Source: Methanobacteriota archaeon
Lineage (GTDB): Archaea; Halobacteriota; Methanomicrobia; Methanomicrobiales; Methanospirillaceae
NCBI GenBank assembly: GCA_029547605.1
Contig: JAKPPB010000063.1
Location: forward strand, 62,001 to 126,000
Length of the DNA: 64,000 nucleotides
Direction: 5' to 3'
Shown here in pieces: positions 37,465 through 46,055 of this stretch (the first letter of the stretch is position 1; each line of letters starts with the position of its first letter). A model generated the notes under the pieces. That model saw only the letters and a program-made list of their open reading frames with translations, did no database searches and was not told the origin of the DNA. A program made the position numbers and the translations under genes.

Positions 37465-38781
37465 TCACGGCAAGGCCGGTCCAGGGACATACCACGCTGG
37501 CAGGACGAAATCAGCCTCTTTCATGTGGTCAGGCCATACGATCACGGGCCGGAGTTCCTGGCTGGTCTCATTCCATATGAGCTGCTCCATGTAGAGATCA
37601 AACTTTGCCTCACGGAAATCATCGGTGAAGGTGATCACCCCTCCCTTCATCGCCTCGATCATCTGTGGCATCGACAGCGCATCGAGCGCGGCGTTGACTT
37701 TTTCCTTCTCCCTGGTTCCCGCCTCCTCAACCGCGCGGGCCGCGATATAGACTCCCTCGTAGGTCGACGCTCCCATCATCCCGGGGTATGAACCCCATCT
37801 CTTCTGGAAGTTCTCCCTGAACGCGGCCATGTCATCCGCGATGTCTCCCCGTGGTATCGCATAGGGGCTGAAACGTGTCTCGATGATGGAATATTCTCCG
37901 TATCTCCCGAGGCCCTCGTAGTAATCGGGATCGTCATTGCACTCGACGGCAAGGAAGATGGTATTCAGACCGACATCTCTCCTTGCCTGGGTCACCATCG
38001 GGATCTGCTCGTTTAAGAATGCAGCAGGATAGACCACGTCCGGCTGTGCAGCTTTTATTGAAGTGAGCGCGGTCCGGAAGTCAGTCTCCCCCATCTTGAA
38101 GGTCTCTTCCGCAACGATTACGATATTGAGATTCCTCTTCACGATGGTATCTTTTACTGCCTTCTGGACGCCTTTCCCGTACGGGCTGTCCTGGACAAGC
38201 AGGGCCAGGCGGAGCGGCCGGCTGTCGGAGTATCCAAAGCGTACATTTATTGCATCCCTTATGACATCATCGACGAAGAGTGTCGTCTGTTCCCCGTAAT
38301 CGTCTGTAGTCGGGCAGTAGTGGAACATAGTTCCTGTATCGATATCAGTCCTCTGCGTGATGGTGGGGGTGGAAGCCCCGGTGATGATATAGGGAACGCC
38401 ATGCTCGGCCACGATGGATTGGTGTGCCGAGACCACCGCGCTCGAGAAGCCGCCAACCAGGATATCCACCTTGTCCTGTGTGATCATCCGTGAGACCGCC
38501 TTCTGTCCCCCCTCCCTTGTCGATTCGTCATCTCCCTGGATGAGAGTGATGGGAATCTTTGCGTTTTGGTCTTTGACAAACACGCCGCCCCGGGAATTGA
38601 TCTCATCGGCGGCAAGCACGGCTGATTGCCAGATGTCCTTTCCGGTGGTGCTGGCCGGCCCTGTCATCGATGCCACAACCCCTATCTTCACTGTCTCCTG
38701 AGATAGGGGCTGCTGCTCAGTACATGCGGCACAGAGCACCAGGGCCAGGAGAAGCCCCACGTACAGGTAAGAATACTTCAT
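37465..38781 (-). CDS. livK: Branched-chain amino acid/amide ABC transporter substrate-binding lipoprotein (copy 1)
   Basis: 438 residues. Lipoprotein signal with lipobox CAAC, then the type I periplasmic-binding fold: VKIGVVASMTGPASTTGKDI, DDESTREGGQKAVSRMITQD, VDILVGGFSSAVVSAHQSIV. Strongly similar along its length to the second copy at 42415-43740. It would deliver a small amide-type ligand to LivHMGF. Its ligand cannot be read from sequence; amino acids, urea and aromatic acids are options. Divergent from livG across a short operator-like region. Confidence 0.88.
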   Translation of the reverse strand: MKYSYLYVGLLLALVLCAACTEQQPLSQETVKIGVVASMTGPASTTGKDIWQSAVLAADEINSRGGVFVKDQNAKIPITLIQGDDESTREGGQKAVSRMITQDKVDILVGGFSSAVVSAHQSIVAEHGVPYIITGASTPTITQRTDIDTGTMFHYCPTTDDYGEQTTLFVDDVIRDAINVRFGYSDSRPLRLALLVQDSPYGKGVQKAVKDTIVKRNLNIVIVAEETFKMGETDFRTALTSIKAAQPDVVYPAAFLNEQIPMVTQARRDVGLNTIFLAVECNDDPDYYEGLGRYGEYSIIETRFSPYAIPRGDIADDMAAFRENFQKRWGSYPGMMGASTYEGVYIAARAVEEAGTREKEKVNAALDALSMPQMIEAMKGGVITFTDDFREAKFDLYMEQLIWNETSQELRPVIVWPDHMKEADFVLPAWYVPGPALP

Positions 38782-38819
38782 CGCTTCAATTCACCCCGAA
38801 GGATATGCTTATATTGTTA

Positions 38820-38851
38820 CATGCTAACATATATCATGCTATTTGTTAGCA
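38820..38851. promoter_or_regulatory. Operator-like repeats in the livK/livG divergent promoter
   Basis: TGCTAACA (38822-38829) and TGTTAGCA (38844-38851) form a perfect 8-bp inverted repeat with a 14-base spacer. CATGCTA occurs at 38820-38826 and again at 38835-38841. The same CATGCTA word builds the palindrome upstream of the second livK gene, suggesting one shared regulator. Confidence 0.5.
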
Positions 38852-38862
38852 GGGTGCATGGA

Positions 38863-39591
38863 ATGCTCAGGGTCAACGGAGTGACAAAATCATTCGGGGG
38901 TCTCACCGCGGTGAACAGGGTTGACCTTTCGCTCAACGAAGGCGAGATCCTGGGCCTTGTAGGCCCAAACGGCGCAGGAAAAACAACCCTGATGAACCTC
39001 ATTTCAGGCATATACCGCCCTGATTCGGGAGGTATCTTATTTGGAGGGGAGGATATTACACGTCTCTCCCTCGATGCTGTCTGCAAGAAAGGAATCTCCA
39101 AGACCTTCCAGCACCCGCGCTCGTTTCCTGGGCTTACTGCAAGAGAGGCAGTAATGATCAGTGCCCTTTATGGCAATGGCCGCCGCCCGTCGGTGAAGGA
39201 GGCGCATTCCGAGGCAGAGGAATGCCTCATCAGGGTCGGGTTTCCTGTAGCGAAGATCGACAGCCCTATCAGCAGCCTCAACACAATCGAACTCCGGAGG
39301 TCGCAACTGGCGAGGGCGCTTGCATCCCATCCGAAACTCCTCCTTCTTGACGAACTCACTACCGGTCTCACGCCGAGCGAAGGGAAGGAGGCGATGCGTC
39401 TCATACAGGAGATAAGGAACGATGGCCTGACGATCCTTATCATCGAACATGTCATGCGCATCATCATGGGGGTCTCCGACCGAATCGTCGTCCTCGACCA
39501 TGGTGAGAAGATTGCCGAAGGGACACCGGAAGAGATCGCTTCCAACGAGCAGGTCATAGATTCATATCTTGGGGAACGCTATCACTTCTGA
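38863..39591 (+). CDS. livG: Branched-chain amino acid ABC transporter ATP-binding protein LivG
   Basis: About 242 residues. Walker A GLVGPNGAGKTTLMNL, a signature region degenerate for LSGG (LNTIELRRSQLARAL), Walker B LLLLDELTTGLTPSEG and H-loop IIEHVMRIIMG. The tail EGTPEEIASNEQVIDSYLGE is typical of LivG. ATG 38863 matches the family N-terminus (MLRVNGVTKSFGG); upstream ATGs at 38821 and 38836 fall in the operator region. Confidence 0.9.
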   Translation: MLRVNGVTKSFGGLTAVNRVDLSLNEGEILGLVGPNGAGKTTLMNLISGIYRPDSGGILFGGEDITRLSLDAVCKKGISKTFQHPRSFPGLTAREAVMISALYGNGRRPSVKEAHSEAEECLIRVGFPVAKIDSPISSLNTIELRRSQLARALASHPKLLLLDELTTGLTPSEGKEAMRLIQEIRNDGLTILIIEHVMRIIMGVSDRIVVLDHGEKIAEGTPEEIASNEQVIDSYLGERYHF

Positions 39592-39606
39592 ACGGAGTAG
39601 AATCCC

Positions 39607-40299
39607 TTGCTCGCCATAGAGAACCTGAACGTATCGTATTCACACCTCCAGGTGTTGTGGGATGTCTCCCTGCAGGTCTCAAGGGGAGAGGTAGTCACTC
39701 TTATAGGCTCGAACGGTGCGGGAAAGAGCACCCTCGTTTCAACCATCTTCGGACTCAACTCCTCTCCTACAGGGCGGATCCTCCTGCGGGGGGAGAACAT
39801 CCTCGGGCTTCCCACCTACGAGATCGTCCGCCGCCGCCTCTCCCTTGTGCCAGAGAAGAGGGAGCTCTTCCCGAGGATGACCGTCAGAGAGAACCTGGAG
39901 CTTGGCGCATATGTACGCAGTCATGGTGACGCCTTGGACCATGTGTTTGATCTCTTTCCCATCCTAAAAGACAGGCAAGCGCAGAATGCGGGAACTCTGA
40001 GTGGGGGCGAACAGCAGATGCTTGCAATCGGGAGGTGCCTCATGGCAGACCCCGAGATCATCGTTCTCGACGAACCATCGCTTGGCCTCTCCCCGAAACT
40101 CGTCCATATGGTACTCGGGACCGTGCAGCGTCTGAACGAGGAGGGCCTGACAATCCTGCTTGTTGAGCAGAACGTGCGAAGGGCGCTTGAGATCTCTCAC
40201 AGGGCATATGTCCTCGAGAGCGGGAGGATCACAAAGACCGGGCCTGCCGAAGAGCTTCTCCACGATGATCAGATAAAGGAAGCGTATCTCGGGATGTAA
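39607..40299 (+). CDS. livF: Branched-chain amino acid ABC transporter ATP-binding protein LivF
   Basis: 230 residues. Walker A LIGSNGAGKSTLVSTI, signature AGTLSGGEQQMLAIGR, Walker B IIVLDEPSLGLSP and H-loop LLVEQNVRRALE. It pairs with LivG as the ATPase heterodimer. TTG 39607 starts directly at the conserved N-terminus (LAIENLNVSYSHLQVLW), 15 bases after livG. Confidence 0.9.
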   Translation: MLAIENLNVSYSHLQVLWDVSLQVSRGEVVTLIGSNGAGKSTLVSTIFGLNSSPTGRILLRGENILGLPTYEIVRRRLSLVPEKRELFPRMTVRENLELGAYVRSHGDALDHVFDLFPILKDRQAQNAGTLSGGEQQMLAIGRCLMADPEIIVLDEPSLGLSPKLVHMVLGTVQRLNEEGLTILLVEQNVRRALEISHRAYVLESGRITKTGPAEELLHDDQIKEAYLGM

Positions 40300-40538
40300 T
40301 CGCATTTCCGGTATCAGGTTTCCCAATTTTCAGGTGGACAATGCGCCCACCAGTCTTCTCCCCGCTCACTGGTATAAGTGATCCTGCACACCATCATCTG
40401 AACGGCACATTGCTGAACCGCGATTCACTGGCCAGATCATGTAGGAGGGAAACCCGGCGTGGGGGGAATCGGGTGAGAAGTTCTTGTGAACCCGTTCGCT
40501 GGCACGCCCCGCAGTTCCCCCTCCCTCAAGAGAAAGGG
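40300..40538. other. Convergent intergenic region between livF and livM
   Basis: 239 bases between converging ends. I see no gene, RNA, clear terminator hairpin or repeat. Confidence 0.4.
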
Positions 40539-41504
40539 TCAGGATCTCCTCCCTTTGAGTCTCTTTCTGATCTCTTCGGGAAGCGAGACGAGTCCCCTCG
40601 GCAGGAAGATGATGATGAGGACGAGGAGGACTCCGATGATGATAAAACGCGCATAAGTCAAACCTAATGCGTTCAGACCGTCCCAGAGCAGTGTGACGAC
40701 GATCGTCCCCACAATCGGCCCTGAAAGTGTCCCGAGTCCTCCCGTGATGGAATAGATGATTGGCCAGAACGAGAGATCAATCCCAAATATCTCTGGGGTG
40801 ATATACCCGAAGTGAAATATCTCAAGGCTCCCTGCGATCCCCGTGACGAACGCGCTGACCCCGAACGCAAAGAGCTTGAAAGGTACAGGGTTGATTCCGG
40901 CAGCTCTCGCCTCTACCTCGTTCTCCCGGATCGCTGCCAGTGCCAGCCCGATTCTCGACTGGAGAAGGTATCGGAAGATGAGGATGACCGCGATCGCAAT
41001 CACCAGGACCAGGTAATACTCGATCATCAAATACCCCGGGATGGTGGTTGGGACAAGTTTAGGGACTGGAAACCCGTCCCACCCGCCGGTCACCGGGGCG
41101 AGCTGGCTCACGATAAGCGTCTGGATGATCACCGCGAACCCGAACGTCACCATGGCAAGGAACCACTCCCTGAGCCGGACACACGTAAGCCCGATGAGAA
41201 CCCCGATCAGTGCGGCAAAACACCCACCGAATACGAGGGTGACGAGTGACGGAAGACCCAATTTCACGGCCATCAGCGATGCGGCATATCCTCCGAGACC
41301 AAAGAAAGCCGCATGCCCAAGTGAGCCCTGCCCTGAGAAGGTGAGGAAGTTCCAGGCTGAGGCGTAGATAATAAAAATCAGCATCAGGATAAGGATGGTC
41401 AGGTAATAGAGGCTCGATCCGATGACGAGTGGAATCAGGAACGCGAGCACCAGGAATCCCACCATGAGCAGGTGGCGGGGATCGCGCGAGTCGAACAGTT
41501 TCAT
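40539..41504 (-). CDS. livM: Branched-chain amino acid ABC transporter permease LivM
   Basis: 321 residues, about eight to ten hydrophobic helices. SGQGSLGHAAFFGLGGYAAS and ALAAIRENEVEARAAGINPV followed by KLFAFGVSAFVTGIAGSL are the LivM landmarks. It forms the membrane channel with LivH; the two overlap by four bases. Confidence 0.9.
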   Translation of the reverse strand: MKLFDSRDPRHLLMVGFLVLAFLIPLVIGSSLYYLTILILMLIFIIYASAWNFLTFSGQGSLGHAAFFGLGGYAASLMAVKLGLPSLVTLVFGGCFAALIGVLIGLTCVRLREWFLAMVTFGFAVIIQTLIVSQLAPVTGGWDGFPVPKLVPTTIPGYLMIEYYLVLVIAIAVILIFRYLLQSRIGLALAAIRENEVEARAAGINPVPFKLFAFGVSAFVTGIAGSLEIFHFGYITPEIFGIDLSFWPIIYSITGGLGTLSGPIVGTIVVTLLWDGLNALGLTYARFIIIGVLLVLIIIFLPRGLVSLPEEIRKRLKGRRS

Positions 41505-42382
41505 TCCTCGTCCTCCCCGAAGAGGCCGGTCGGCCTGATCACGAGCACCACGATCAGCAGGATGAAGGATACGGCATCCTTCCAGGAACCGCCAAGGGTA
41601 AATGCGGTGAAGTTCTCAACCATGCCGATGGCAAGGCCCCCGATAATGGCTCCCGGGATGCTCCCGAGTCCGCCGAGGATGATGATGGCAAAACCCTTGA
41701 TTGCAGGGATCGAACCCATGTACGGGTTGAAGACCTGTCCGCTCACTGCCCACAATGTCCCCGCCGCGCCGGCGAGTCCTGCACCGATGCCGAAGGTGAG
41801 CATATCGACCTTCTCAACGTTGACTCCCATCAGCATGGCGCCCTTGCGGTTCTGACTCGCCGCCCTGATCGCCCTGCCGAGCGCAGTCTTCTGGAGGAAG
41901 ATGTAGAGGGAGACGAGGATCATCGCTGTCACTGTGATGATGATCAGGTAATCCAGAGGCAGCTGGAGTGGGCCGAGATTGATGAGGATATCCGCATACG
42001 GGCTTCTCATAGACCTCCATTCATCGGTCCAGATGAGTGCGACAAGGTTCTGGAAGATGTAGATCAACCCGAGGCTGATGAAGATCTCGTTCAGCTTACC
42101 TGTGCCGAGGATAGGCCGGAAGCACAGCCTTTCGACAATGACCCCTGCAATAATAAGTATGGGAATTGAGCCTATCAGGAGGATATAGGGGTTGAACCCG
42201 CTTATTACAAAGAGGAAGAACGTGATATAGGTCCCGAGCATAAGGAATTCACCATGGGCGAAATTCACGATCTTCATGACCCCGAAGATGAGGTTAAGAC
42301 CGGTAGCCAGCAGGATGTAGATGCACCCCGAATAAAGGCCCCAGAAGGCAACCTGGCTGAGTATCCCGATGGTCCCGTCCAT
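41501..42382 (-). CDS. livH: Branched-chain amino acid ABC transporter permease LivH
   Basis: 293 residues, about eight hydrophobic helices. LNLIFGVMKIVNFAHGEFLM and AIRAASQNRKGAMLMGVNVE are conserved in LivH, as is GGLGSIPGAIIGGLAIGMVE. It follows the second livK on the same strand after 32 bases. Confidence 0.9.
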   Translation of the reverse strand: MDGTIGILSQVAFWGLYSGCIYILLATGLNLIFGVMKIVNFAHGEFLMLGTYITFFLFVISGFNPYILLIGSIPILIIAGVIVERLCFRPILGTGKLNEIFISLGLIYIFQNLVALIWTDEWRSMRSPYADILINLGPLQLPLDYLIIITVTAMILVSLYIFLQKTALGRAIRAASQNRKGAMLMGVNVEKVDMLTFGIGAGLAGAAGTLWAVSGQVFNPYMGSIPAIKGFAIIILGGLGSIPGAIIGGLAIGMVENFTAFTLGGSWKDAVSFILLIVVLVIRPTGLFGEDEE

Positions 42383-42414
42383 ACAGTAATCCTTCTCCAG
42401 TCCGTAAAAAAGAT

Positions 42415-43740
42415 TTAGGAGGATCCAGGAGTATACCAGTCAGGCAACACAAATTCCCTGTCTTTTAAGTTATCAGGCCAGACGATAAAGGGCCTCGGCT
42501 CTCCCGATGCCGGGTCCATTGCAAGCTGGACAACGTAGAGGTCGAACTTGCTCTCACGGAAATCCGGGGAGAACGAGATGACCCCTCCCTTCATGATCTC
42601 CATCATCTGGGGCATGGAGAGGGTCGCAAGTGCGTCCCTTATCTTTGCCTTGTCTAGGCTCCCGGCTTTCTCGATCGCCTCCTTTGTGATATAGACGGAT
42701 TCGTACGTCGCAGCACCCATCATCCCCGCAAAGCCACCGTACTTCTTGTCAAAGTTGGCAAGGAACTGCTTTGTGGCCTCTTCGGTCGAGCCCCTCGGGA
42801 CTGCATAGGGGGAGAACCGGCTCTCCATCACCTGACCGTCACCGTATATCCCCACGCCCTTGTAATAGTCAGGGTCATCATTGTTCTCGATTGCAAGGAT
42901 CAGGGTGTTGAGGCCGACGTCCCTCCTTGCCTGCTGAGTCATGGGAACGAGTTCGTTTAAGAACGTCACAGAGTAGATCATATCAGGGTTCTTCGCCTTC
43001 ACGGAGGTGAGTACGGTCCTGAAATCCGACTCCCCCATCTTGAACGGCTCTTCTGCAATGATCTCTATTTTAAGGTTGCGCGCCGCGATGACGTTCTTGA
43101 CGGCATCCAGCTGTCCCTTCCCGAACGGGCTGTCCTGGTAGATGACGGCGAGCTTCAGCGGGCGGTCTTCGGAGAACCCGAATTTTCCATTCAGAGCCGG
43201 TCTGACGACCTGGTCGACGAACAGGATGCTCGCCTCGCCCGAATCGTCGGTGTTCGGGCGGTGGAAGAACATATAACTGGTGTCGATATCATTGCGGTGC
43301 GATACAGAAGTACTCGAACCACCGGAGATGATGTAAGGTACCTTGTATTCCGCGACGATTGCCTGATGGGCAGAGACCACCGCGCTCGAATAGCCGCCGA
43401 CGAGGACATCCACCTTGTCCTGGGTAATCAGCTTGGATACTGTCTTCTGACCCCCCTCGCGGGTGGATTCATCGTCACCCTGCACAAGGCGGATAGGGAC
43501 TGATTTGCCGAGTCCGCTCACATAAATACCGCCCTTGGCATTTATCTCTTCGGCTGCCAGTTCGGCTGACTGCCAGATGTCTTTGCCGGTCGTGCTGGCC
43601 GCACCGGTCATGGAAGCGACCACTCCAATCCTGACTTCTCCCCCTTCTCCGGAAGGCTGCTGCTCGGTGCAGCCTGAGCTCAACAGCAGGAACGTGAGGC
43701 AGATGGCCAGAAATACATATAAAATACTCTCGCGCTTCAT
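42415..43740 (-). CDS. livK: Branched-chain amino acid/amide ABC transporter substrate-binding lipoprotein (copy 2)
   Basis: 441 residues. The lipobox is SSGC after a hydrophobic YVFLAICLTFLLL. Core segments VRIGVVASMTGAASTTGKDI and VDVLVGGYSSAVVSAHQAIV mirror copy 1, with shared tail features (SMPQMMEIMKGGVISFSPDF). It heads a livK-livH-livM unit. Two paralogous binding proteins facing one transporter imply two ligands or two affinities. Confidence 0.88.
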   Translation of the reverse strand: MKRESILYVFLAICLTFLLLSSGCTEQQPSGEGGEVRIGVVASMTGAASTTGKDIWQSAELAAEEINAKGGIYVSGLGKSVPIRLVQGDDESTREGGQKTVSKLITQDKVDVLVGGYSSAVVSAHQAIVAEYKVPYIISGGSSTSVSHRNDIDTSYMFFHRPNTDDSGEASILFVDQVVRPALNGKFGFSEDRPLKLAVIYQDSPFGKGQLDAVKNVIAARNLKIEIIAEEPFKMGESDFRTVLTSVKAKNPDMIYSVTFLNELVPMTQQARRDVGLNTLILAIENNDDPDYYKGVGIYGDGQVMESRFSPYAVPRGSTEEATKQFLANFDKKYGGFAGMMGAATYESVYITKEAIEKAGSLDKAKIRDALATLSMPQMMEIMKGGVISFSPDFRESKFDLYVVQLAMDPASGEPRPFIVWPDNLKDREFVLPDWYTPGSS

Positions 43741-43750
43741 GGAGACTCAC

Positions 43751-43769
43751 CATGCTATGGCATAGCATG
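43751..43769. promoter_or_regulatory. Perfect palindrome upstream of the second livK
   Basis: CATGCTATG and CATAGCATG flank a single G: a 9-bp perfect inverted repeat starting 11 bases before the livK ATG. It shares the CATGCTA word with the other liv promoter. Position near the start codon suits a repressor-type operator. Confidence 0.5.
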
Positions 43770-43901
43770 ACACACTAAAGACTGCGATGCCGTAGTTAAT
43801 AGGATTTCCGATGTTGTTGCGCCGGATCAGGAGGGGGGGTTCTGGAAAGAACTCCAGGTGTGCATATGGGCGATATCAGTGGGATGAGAGAAAGAAGCCC
43901 G

Positions 43902-44186
43902 TCAGGGAGACTCGGACGTCTTTTTGGTCACTGCCGCGCCCGCTGGCGAAACCTCCCTTGCATGAAATTCTAAAAGCCTCTCTATGGCGAGCCGGTAGGC
44001 ACTGTCGAGTGCGTCCTGGTTCTCCTGTTGCATTTCAGGAGGAAGGTTCCGAACAGCCTGCAGTCCCATTATCCGATAACGGTCCAGGCTGAGCTTTGCT
44101 GTCTCGATTGAAGACCTGGTACGGATATGCGTCTCAATGATCTTGGGGAAGAACTCTTCGACGATCATGCGCACTTTCGGATTCAT
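43902..44186 (-). CDS. Small helical protein, unknown function
   Basis: 94 residues from ATG 44186, which has GGAAGAGAG just upstream. The protein is nearly all helical and charged (VRMIVEEFFPKIIETHIRTR, AKLSLDRYRIMG, MQQENQDALDSAYRLAIERL). No signal, Cys or membrane segment. Not recognised. On the minus strand CTTTTATCGC (about 44230) is a TATA-like box. It may be a small DNA- or protein-binding factor, but nothing shows this directly. Confidence 0.6.
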   Translation of the reverse strand: MNPKVRMIVEEFFPKIIETHIRTRSSIETAKLSLDRYRIMGLQAVRNLPPEMQQENQDALDSAYRLAIERLLEFHAREVSPAGAAVTKKTSESP

Positions 44187-44463
44187 TCTCTCTTCCTTGT
44201 ATCTTCTTCTCACCTTTTTCTTGCCTTGCGATAAAAGTCACTTTCAGGGAACAAATGCGATCAGGCGAGATTACATGGCCTCTCACACTTCTATTCGTGT
44301 ATGTGTGTTCATGTTTCGGCGGAATGGATACGTCCGGATCGCGGGCTCCCCATCCTTTCAGACTAATTCGGGATATAGACATACTCTGGAAAAAAATGGT
44401 TGCGGAGTTGCATTAACGAACAACCTGTTCTGGGGCAGTGTACCAATGATGAACCCGTCCCCG
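44187..44463. other. Intergenic region upstream of the small helical protein
   Basis: 277 bases. Apart from the TATA-like element near 44230 I see no gene, RNA or repeat. Confidence 0.35.
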
Positions 44464-45036
44464 TCACAGGCAGGAGGCACCCGGCACGTCAGCCCTTGTC
44501 TGGGTCTGGATAATGGAGAACGCACTGCTCACGGATGCGGTCCTTTTTGCTGCCTCCTGCATTGAGAGGATGAGCACCTTCACCGCGTCCTCTCGCGTAC
44601 CTCCGCGGGGGTTCCATAGCTTCCGTATGCAGGTGTAAGCGATGGCCTTTGTTGCCTCGTTTCCAAGGACCAGGAAATGGCTTCCTTCTCCCCGGGACAG
44701 GACAGTCCATTCAGGCCCCGTCTTCTCGATGATGGCATACTTCCCACAGGAGACACACAGACGCCTCCTTTTGATAACGGGGCCGTCCGTTTCTGTCACC
44801 TCTCCAACAAGTACGCCGTCGCGAGAGGTCACCTTGCACTTGTCGTCCCTTATGGCAATCGCGATACCCAGATCTTTTGCACGGGAACGGAGCTGTTCAT
44901 CGTCCCTGAGAAGGTTTGAGTTGAGTTCCGCCTCAAGGATTCCGATGCGGGACTCGTCTCCCTGAAAGAAGATCTCCCTCTGGTCCCCTGCCATCACTGC
45001 ACCCGACATCCCCGAGAATGCCATCACCAGGCTCAC
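44464..45036 (-). CDS. DUF2121 family protein
   Basis: 190 residues. The opening SLVMAFSGMSGAVMAGDQRE resembles the strand-loop of proteasome/Ntn-hydrolase-like folds and is typical of DUF2121, a methanogen-conserved family of unknown function. RRRLCVSCGKYAIIEKTG carries a Cys-x-x-Cys pair. GTG 45036 is chosen because it begins directly at the conserved motif. It is the last of three packed genes. Confidence 0.75.
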   Translation of the reverse strand: MSLVMAFSGMSGAVMAGDQREIFFQGDESRIGILEAELNSNLLRDDEQLRSRAKDLGIAIAIRDDKCKVTSRDGVLVGEVTETDGPVIKRRRLCVSCGKYAIIEKTGPEWTVLSRGEGSHFLVLGNEATKAIAYTCIRKLWNPRGGTREDAVKVLILSMQEAAKRTASVSSAFSIIQTQTRADVPGASCL

Positions 45037-45040
45037 AGCC

Positions 45041-45226
45041 TCACACGCCCTTCATTTGGAACCGATGAGATGATTTTTTCCCCCCGTATGAAGGAGACAG
45101 GAATGGCGCTACTGATGCGAATGCCAGGAATAATGGAGATCCGTCGGCGTAACGCTGTATAGTGCCAGAAACCATGCTTTGGCCTGCTGCCGCCCCGATG
45201 GAAATGGCCGCGCGTTCCTCATTCAT
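45041..45226 (-). CDS. Small conserved-position protein, unknown function
   Basis: 61 residues. It overlaps the stop of the PF06695-type membrane gene by four bases and ends four bases before the DUF2121 start, so its place in the operon supports it being real. AAISIGAAAGQSMVSGTIQR and SPLFLAFASVAPFLSPSYGG are weakly hydrophobic; the tail is basic. Not recognised. Confidence 0.5.
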   Translation of the reverse strand: MNEERAAISIGAAAGQSMVSGTIQRYADGSPLFLAFASVAPFLSPSYGGKKSSHRFQMKGV

Positions 45227-45972
45227 TTTTGCAATCTCCTCTTATACAGGAAATATGCGACTGCGAGGAGTATCAGGACTGCCATCAGCACCCCAATCCC
45301 CGCGATAAGGTTCATGAAGATGAGTTCCTTTATCAGCTGGGCCCCGACAGCAATCAGCATACATCCCGCAATCGCCCCAAGTGAGATCGCCACGAGTGTC
45401 CGCCCGGCCGAGAGACCTATCATCCTTCCCACGAGGGTTCCCCCGATCCCCCCGCTCCCCTGAAGCGGAAACATCACGAAAAGGGCCACCCCGGCAAAGT
45501 AAAAGCGTTCGAGCCATGGTCTCCTGTTCACAAAGTCTCCGCCTCTCTCCAGGAAATGCTGTATCCACTTCCCCAGCAGGGGGATCTTGAGTGCCAGGTC
45601 ACAGTTCAGGGCCATGAATATCGCAGACAGCATGTCCATGAGGGCAATTGACCATGCCATCAGCCACCACGGGAACCCGATGGCAATCCCAAGAGGGATG
45701 ACGCTCTCTTTGCCGGCGGGGGGGAAGACGTATGCGAGCATCAGCCCGCCGAGGATAAGCGCATTCTCATAAGGGAGCATGAGCAGGCAGATCCCGAAAT
45801 ACGCTCCCCCGATAAGGAAAGGGAGAACGAGGCGGACGACCCGCTCGGGGAGAGAGACCTCTTTGTAAGGACAGATGTCGAGATAAGGTATGCGGACGGG
45901 GAGCGGCATGCGGCAGGGGGTATGTATGAACGCTCTGGATTTGCCAGGCTCTTCTTGAGGACATGTCATCAT
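45223..45972 (-). CDS. Small multidrug export-type membrane protein (PF06695-like)
   Basis: 249 residues. From about residue 45 there are five or six hydrophobic helices (LVLPFLIGGAYFGICLLM, LILGGLMLAYVFPPAGKESV, MFPLQGSGGIGGTLVGRMIG). The P-x-G-K-E-S and GSGG(I/V)GG features suit the Sm_multidrug_ex family, whose real substrate is unknown. ATG 45972 is used; later in-frame ATGs exist. It leads the DUF2121 operon, with AT-rich promoter sequence around 46022-46031 shared with the divergent gene. Confidence 0.72.
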   Translation of the reverse strand: MMTCPQEEPGKSRAFIHTPCRMPLPVRIPYLDICPYKEVSLPERVVRLVLPFLIGGAYFGICLLMLPYENALILGGLMLAYVFPPAGKESVIPLGIAIGFPWWLMAWSIALMDMLSAIFMALNCDLALKIPLLGKWIQHFLERGGDFVNRRPWLERFYFAGVALFVMFPLQGSGGIGGTLVGRMIGLSAGRTLVAISLGAIAGCMLIAVGAQLIKELIFMNLIAGIGVLMAVLILLAVAYFLYKRRLQK

Positions 45973-46055
45973 GCGAATACATTACACTATTTGTTCAAGA
46001 GAAGGAGGGACAGACCCGTCGATTATTTTAATCAGTGGTGAAAGAATCCCCATTG

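Noticed and set aside
40300-40538. Bidirectional terminator between livF and livM
   Set aside because: No strong stem-loop or T run could be identified despite convergent genes.
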